From Dentipellis sp. KUC8613 (lineage: Eukaryota > Basidiomycota > Agaricomycetes > Russulales > Hericiaceae): DNA of 64,000 bases. Below the pieces are notes generated by a model. That model was not told the origin of the DNA. It worked only from the letters and a program-made list of their open reading frames with translations, and did no database searches. The position numbers and the translations under genes were made by a program. The stretch spans positions 62,001 through 126,000 of the forward strand of contig NSJX01000003.1 in NCBI GenBank assembly GCA_002286715.1, in the 5' to 3' direction. Of this stretch, positions 59,660 through 64,000 are shown in pieces; the first letter of the stretch is position 1, and the number at the start of each line of letters is the position of its first letter.

Positions 59660-60061
59660 ATGAGCTCGCAATCGTTTCCTCTCAGCGGAGGTGACTGTTC
59701 CTATCGCATTCCTACTTCGACTTTTGCTCACAGCCTTTTCATTTCGCCAGATTACGTTCGGGATTTAGAACGGCTATTTCAGTGGAAAGGCGTACCACCT
59801 CTGATCCATTATCATTGCGAGACGCGAGGCGAAGGTGATCAGCTCACGTATGTGGTCACCGCATTCTGTGAGTGGCGTCTCCCCGCATGTGTCGTGTTTG
59901 TGGCAGCCCTCTCGTTCTGATATATGCCAATAGATAACGGGTCGTTTGTTGGTCGGGGAGAAAGCAATTCTGCGGGTTATGCTCAACGTCGTGCTGCTGG
60001 AGAAGCCTTGGCCGTTTGCCGCACCCGGTTTGATAGAAGGACTGAGACGTCGGCGAAGTAG
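59660..60061 (+). CDS. Single-domain dsRNA-binding protein (dsRBD), 111 aa
   Basis: Exons 59660-59867 and 59934-60061; 111 residues. After a ~30-residue leader (MSSQSFPLSGG...) a dsRBD follows: helix 1 DYVRDLERLFQW, GVPPLIHYHCET, strand 2 LTYVVTAF, strand 3 NGSFVGRGES and helix 2 NSAGYAQRRAAGEALAVC with the conserved Arg-Arg-Ala-Ala core. The single intron splits the codon before strand 3 in phase 1, exactly the place and phase of intron 2 in the gene at 58585. Both proteins also begin MSSQ. The C-terminal tail is basic (RTRFDRRTETSAK). Function unknown; likely binds structured RNA. Confidence 0.75.
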
Positions 60062-60767
60062 CCTGAACCATGTACAAGAGCTCAGGATTGCTTTTTTAGT
60101 ATCATACTCGGAGGCGAGGACTGTGAAGTCTATGAGGCGAATGTGAGTGGTCTCTTACTATTCATCATTCAGAGGAGAGTGTCTCTTCTAAGGTGTCACA
60201 AGTCTTTATAGTCAGCGATGATATCCCGCGGTTCCCATGCCCCACTCGTAAAAGAACTCTTGTGATCGATTAGCGCCTCGGAAGTTGACGAGGACCTCAG
60301 CCGCAGTCTTTGCACGCGCCTCCAGCCATCAAGGGCCGCCAAAACCACGCTGTTTGCGCCATAGGACCCGAGAACGCCTATTGTAAGCTTCGTCGTGCCG
60401 TGATGAACCCAGATCACTGGTCCGTACCAGTATTTGATGTTGAGTGTACGAGAAACCCTGTGGTATATGGTTACCCAATCCTTCCCAAAGCACTGATCAC
60501 GATTGTCACCTGAACGATACGCGGTCCTAGGCATCGTTTTTATGACGTACGTGTCTCTTTGGGTTCTTTGTGTTCTTATGCCGGGTGTTCTGCACGAGGT
60601 CCGGTGTCCTTATAAAACCTGGGCTGACAACATGCACACCTTCGCCTTCTTTCCACCCGTCCCATAACGCCCCGTCGAGATTCCGTCCCTCTAGAGGTGA
60701 CTCTTCCTCGTTTCCTCCCTTCCTGGCTTCAAAATCATGTCTATAACATCTCCACAGATCGTACATT
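60062..60767. other. spacer with possible dsRBD relic
   Basis: Holds a minus-strand ORF (60196-60534, 112 codons) with no clear family. In another minus frame, 60212-60319 encodes ARAKTAAEVLVNF, very like dsRBD helix 2, behind an in-frame TGA at 60329-60331. TATAAAA at 60611 serves the next plus-strand gene. Confidence 0.4.
60611..60617 (+). promoter_or_regulatory. TATA box of the PAH mini-gene
   Basis: TATAAAA 157 bp upstream of the start codon. Confidence 0.45.
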
Positions 60768-61122
60768 ATGAACGGCAGCACAGGCCAGAGCCAAACACGG
60801 CGTTGGCCTCCTGCAATTGGCCCTGATATCCACGACGCGATGCGGTATGTTAACAGGGTCAGGCAGCGATTCGCGAACGATCCGGATAAGTACCAGCAGT
60901 TCCTGGGGATTCTGCAGACGTACAGACAGAGCAGCTGTGCTGGGCCACTAGAAAATGTGCGTCCACTAGCGTGACTCTGGGTATTTTCCGGCCCGCGATG
61001 TGCGGCTGAGGCGCTGAGACGCCTTTGTACAGGTGCAGGTGTATATGCAGATGCAGGAGCTTTTCAAGGATGCGCCAGATCTATTCACCGAATTCAGGGA
61101 GTGTTTCTCGCCCACAATGTGA
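60768..61122 (+). CDS. Stand-alone Sin3-type PAH-domain protein, 92 aa
   Basis: Exons 60768-60956 and 61033-61122 join in phase 0 to 92 residues. The sequence IHDAMRYVNRVRQRFANDPD then KYQQFLGILQTYRQ is the first helix pair of a paired amphipathic helix domain; the second exon supplies MQELFKDAPDLFTEFRECF, the second pair (compare the Sin3 pattern of L-F-x3-P-x-L-x2-F). No other Sin3 part (HDAC-interaction or other PAH repeats) is present. PAH domains bind short amphipathic helices of transcription factors; a lone domain could act as a competitor or adaptor in the nucleus, an inference. The acceptor is followed by in-frame CAG triplets that offer alternative acceptor sites. Confidence 0.75.
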
Positions 61123-61654
61123 AGGAGAACGCTAAAACTACGCTCGTATTTAAGAAAGTAGATGTCACATAGTTGAAAGCGATCTGGTACTATAGTAGAC
61201 TGCAAACAAGTAGAAAGCATTTCGATTGGTCGCATACAACAGAGAAGCCCGAGCACATGCTGGCCGCCGACATACATGATAAATGTAGGGATCAAGCGGG
61301 TATCCAAGGCGGAAACGTGCCCGAGTCCGACACAGCTGATACGCTATGCCCGGGAGATAGATATAATCTGACAGCGATATTGACAGAGATATATGAAGCA
61401 GCAAGGAGAAAGCGGGAAGAGGAGTCACAGTCACGGACAGACCCAGGTAGCTATGTACAATGTCGTCAGAGCTCGGGGGATCAAGAAGGGAGGGAAGGCG
61501 GTATGGGGAGGGAGGGGACGCTCGGAACATCATGGTATAGATGGTGATGACAACGTCAGGTGGGATGACCATACATGCGTATCGACGTAAGGGATTCATC
61601 GTGAACTGTTCGTGGATAAAGTAGAGAGAGTGAAGATGAGAGCGGCGCATTTGC
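61123..61654. other. convergent 3' spacer
   Basis: Between the PAH mini-gene and SHO1 stops. Open frames here lack family signatures. Confidence 0.45.
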
Positions 61655-62909
61655 TCATATGATTTGGAGATAATTCGACGGCGCAACTGCATAGGCAATG
61701 TGTCAGGATCAGTTCGCGGAAAGAGACGTGGGATAGAGACTGTTACGCACTGCCTATCGAGCCATCTTCCTTCTTTGCCTGCCACCACTTCCCATTCTTG
61801 TCCATGATCTCGAGGATCTCGCCCTTTGCGAACGAAATCTCATTCGGATCCTCGGCGTTGGCATTGTCTGCATGGAACATGAGCATCTCAACGGTACCAC
61901 AAGATCTATTGTTAGGCACTTACACCCGTAGAGGGCCTTTGCTCTGTATGGATACGACGGCTCGCCACCTGCGCCTGAACTGGTGTCCTCTGGCAACGGA
62001 GGGCCGCCGCCCGCGCCCACGCCCGCATTCCCAGGGCTCATAAGTGGCGAGCTCACACCGGCATTTGTGCTCGGCGGGAGGCCAGTCATTGAGCCGATTG
62101 CGGGAGAATTGGCGCCGCTTCCAGGCGCGTTCATGCTTCTCGGCGCAGTGCCGTCGGCACTGCCTGCGTGCAGACTGCCCTGACTGCGGATACCTCCTGG
62201 GCTGAAAGTGCTGTTGTTGTTCATTTTGGTATCGTATGTAGTGGGACCAATGCCGGCCGCGGGAGAATATCCGCCACCGTAGCCGTTCGTGACGCCCATG
62301 TTGTGCACAGACTGCGTGCGTGTGCGGCGCCGGCGTGAGGGCGGAGTGAGGCCGCCTGTGCCGAGGGAGTTGAATATGTGTAGCATGAGTGAATCCTCCT
62401 CCGATGTGAAGTAGAGGACCCAGAAGATGTTGACGACGGCGAGGATAAGCCAGCCAGCGGCCATAGCGCCCTTCGAGGGTTGGCCGGTGAATATGCCCTT
62501 GTCCACGCCGAAGACAGCGAAGACGATAGCAACGGAGCCAAAAACGGAGATTTGAAGTCGATGCATGGCTATCGAATCGCTAGCGAGGGTATAGAAGACG
62601 CCGAGGATGAGGAAGAGCTGGAGGAAGATGGCGAACCACAGCACGCCGACAGCATCATGGCCGACTGCCAGCGGTGTTTAGCATTCCTGGTTGCCAAAAA
62701 AAAGCGAACGAGAACTCACATTTTGCTGTTACGACCGATTGCGAGATAAATGCGACAAACCAGCCGACCTGCGATGGGAGGAGAAAAGGTCATCGGACGT
62801 GTTATGTGAGACGCGGAGAACGTACGACTGCGAGAATGGAGGTGAAGAGGAAAAGGTAATGGGTGAGGATTGGGGTGAAATCCAAGCCTTCACTGCCGCG
62901 TGGGGGCAT
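61655..62909 (-). CDS. SHO1: High-osmolarity sensor SHO1 (four TM helices plus SH3)
   Basis: Starts MPPRGSEGLDFTPILTHYLF. Four membrane segments follow: LFTSILAV, VGWFVAFISQSVV, WFAIFLQLFLILGVFYTLAS and ISVFGSVAIVFAVFG/WLILAVVNIFWVLYF. A Ser/Gly/Pro-rich cytosolic linker leads to an SH3 domain: YRAKALYGYNANAEDPNEIS, KGEILEIMDKNGKWWQAKK and GIAPSNYLQII at the end. The ALYGY and NGKWWQAKK motifs and the final PSNYL are classic SH3. SHO1 is a plasma-membrane osmosensor of the HOG pathway that binds Pbs2 through its SH3 domain. The ALYDY motif of many SH3 domains is ALYGY here. Confidence 0.92.
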
Positions 62910-64000
62910 TTGTGGAGACGATAGAGGGGAGGATAGGAGGGGCGCGTTTGCAGAGAGGCAGAAACTGGCAGAAACGACGACGCCGCACGACCGCGCCGGC
63001 ACGTGAGCACAGCCCAGCAACCGGTGTCTGTAGACGAGTCTGTAGACGTCCCGCGCCAGGTCCGTCGCTCCGAGCCATCTCTGCAATCGACCAACTGATC
63101 AACCGCCGCAGCCATCCACCGCAGCGAATACTCGATCAAAGCCTACCGCAGGTAGCTCTCTCCATTTCTCTGTCCTCAAATGCTTATATTCAAAACCCGA
63201 GTCGGTATCAAGTCCTACCTCGGTCACGCACGCAGCGAGGACTGACATAATCCCGGTGCCCGAGATAACCCATAGGGGCTCCTCTCTACCGCTTGGCCGC
63301 TGCCGGTCAGCTACGCAAAACTGAATGGTTGGATTCGGCCCCGGTGCCACATCTGGATCCAACCCACCCGCGGTGGGTCATCCAATTTGACCTGTCCCCC
63401 GATCGTCGACTTTTCGCATCGTTGCCGCAACTCGTCCTTCGGCGCCGTGGGACCCCCGCACTTCTTTTCTCCACCGAAGCGGGCGTCAAGAGCATCCCCA
63501 CCGTTTATCTATGCAGTAACGGGCCCCCACTCGCTGGCCCGCCCACTTTGGCAGCGGTCGCGAGCCTCATGTTTTGGTTTTTCGGGTCAGCCTAGTTTGT
63601 CATCGTATTGGTTATGGCCTCCTCGGCATTTCCTTTTCGATTGGATCGTGACCCACGTAAGCGTGCTCTTCCGTCTTGTGCAGACAGATCTGTCTCGATG
63701 ACCAACTGTTCCCTTGATACCGTCTCTCTCTTCTCTCGCAGTCCGCTCTCTCTTTAAAGCTGTTTGCCCGAGCCCATGATTTGCTCTCCGGTTATTATGC
63801 CCCAAGCACCGTGCCCTGCTTCATAGTCGCCCCTTGTCTTCTGAATGCACGACCATCTCTCCCTCTCCCAAACTCTTACCCTGTGCCTCCTGTGTGCACT
63901 CCAAAACAAAATCGCCCGCGGAGACGGACAGTGCTGTATCGGCCTGGTTGTGCCAGGCGAACACATGCTGTCACAGCTGCGTATAATCATTATCCGCACA
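62910..64000. other. SHO1 upstream region, window end
   Basis: About 1.1 kb. CT-rich stretches near 63700-63760 could be the leader of a gene beyond the window. Short ORFs lack family signatures. Confidence 0.5.

Noticed and set aside
59465..59731. Minus-strand 88-codon frame
   Set aside because: Overlaps the promoter and first exon of the dsRBD gene; no family signature.
1..64000. tRNA, rRNA, CRISPR or transposon sequences
   Set aside because: Looked for T-loop and D-loop patterns, spaced direct repeats, reverse transcriptase or transposase motifs and terminal repeats by eye; none convincing. A tRNA scan and repeat search would settle it.

Overview
The window is nuclear DNA of a basidiomycete fungus, most likely an agaricomycete. 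Genes are dense and lie on both strands. Nearly every gene is cut by many short GT-AG introns, mostly about 48-65 nt. Coding sequence is GC-rich at third codon positions, and the gene set is fungal: Zn2Cys6 and bHLH regulators, a SHO1 osmosensor, a DAL5-type permease, RAD5 and a PUF protein. The order or species cannot be told from the sequence. No rRNA, tRNA, CRISPR array or intact transposon was recognised.

Left part (1-23 kb): a SAM-dependent methyltransferase (+); an EFM3/EEF2KMT-like eEF2 lysine methyltransferase (-) head to head with a Bot1p/mS45 mitochondrial ribosomal protein (+); an allantoate-permease-family MFS transporter (-); the chaperonin subunit CCT7 (-) head to head with the DNA damage tolerance helicase/E3 ligase RAD5 (+); a Zn2Cys6 regulator (-) head to head with a bHLH regulator (+); a basic-secretory-protein-family putative metallopeptidase (+); and the RNA polymerase II CTD phosphatase FCP1 (-).

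Middle part (23-47 kb): translation elongation factor 2 (-), a PalI/Rim9-like membrane protein (+), a secretory agmatinase-like protein ending in KDEL (-), an amidohydrolase (-), an F-box protein (-), then a 6.3 kb stretch with no secure gene, and a PUF-family RNA-binding protein (+).

Right part (47-64 kb): a serine carboxypeptidase (+), a disordered orphan protein with a hydrophobic C-terminus (+), a HIT hydrolase (-), the splicing factor WBP11 (-), an RNF10/Mag2-like RING protein (+), and then a more AT-rich stretch at 57.5-61.2 kb holding three tiny spliced genes: two single-domain dsRNA-binding proteins and a stand-alone Sin3-type PAH-domain protein. SHO1 (-) closes the window, followed by about 1.1 kb without a recognised gene.

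Most genes are independent housekeeping loci. Functional links visible here are the eEF2 gene and a likely eEF2 methyltransferase about 20 kb apart, and three close divergent pairs that probably share promoters. The most unusual observations are (1) consecutive 5-nt and 3-nt micro-exons needed to complete the RAD5 Walker A motif, with further micro-exons in eEF2, the amidohydrolase and the PUF gene; (2) the dsRBD/PAH mini-gene cluster, whose two dsRBD genes share an intron at the same residue and phase; and (3) an arginase-fold enzyme carrying both a signal peptide and a KDEL tail.
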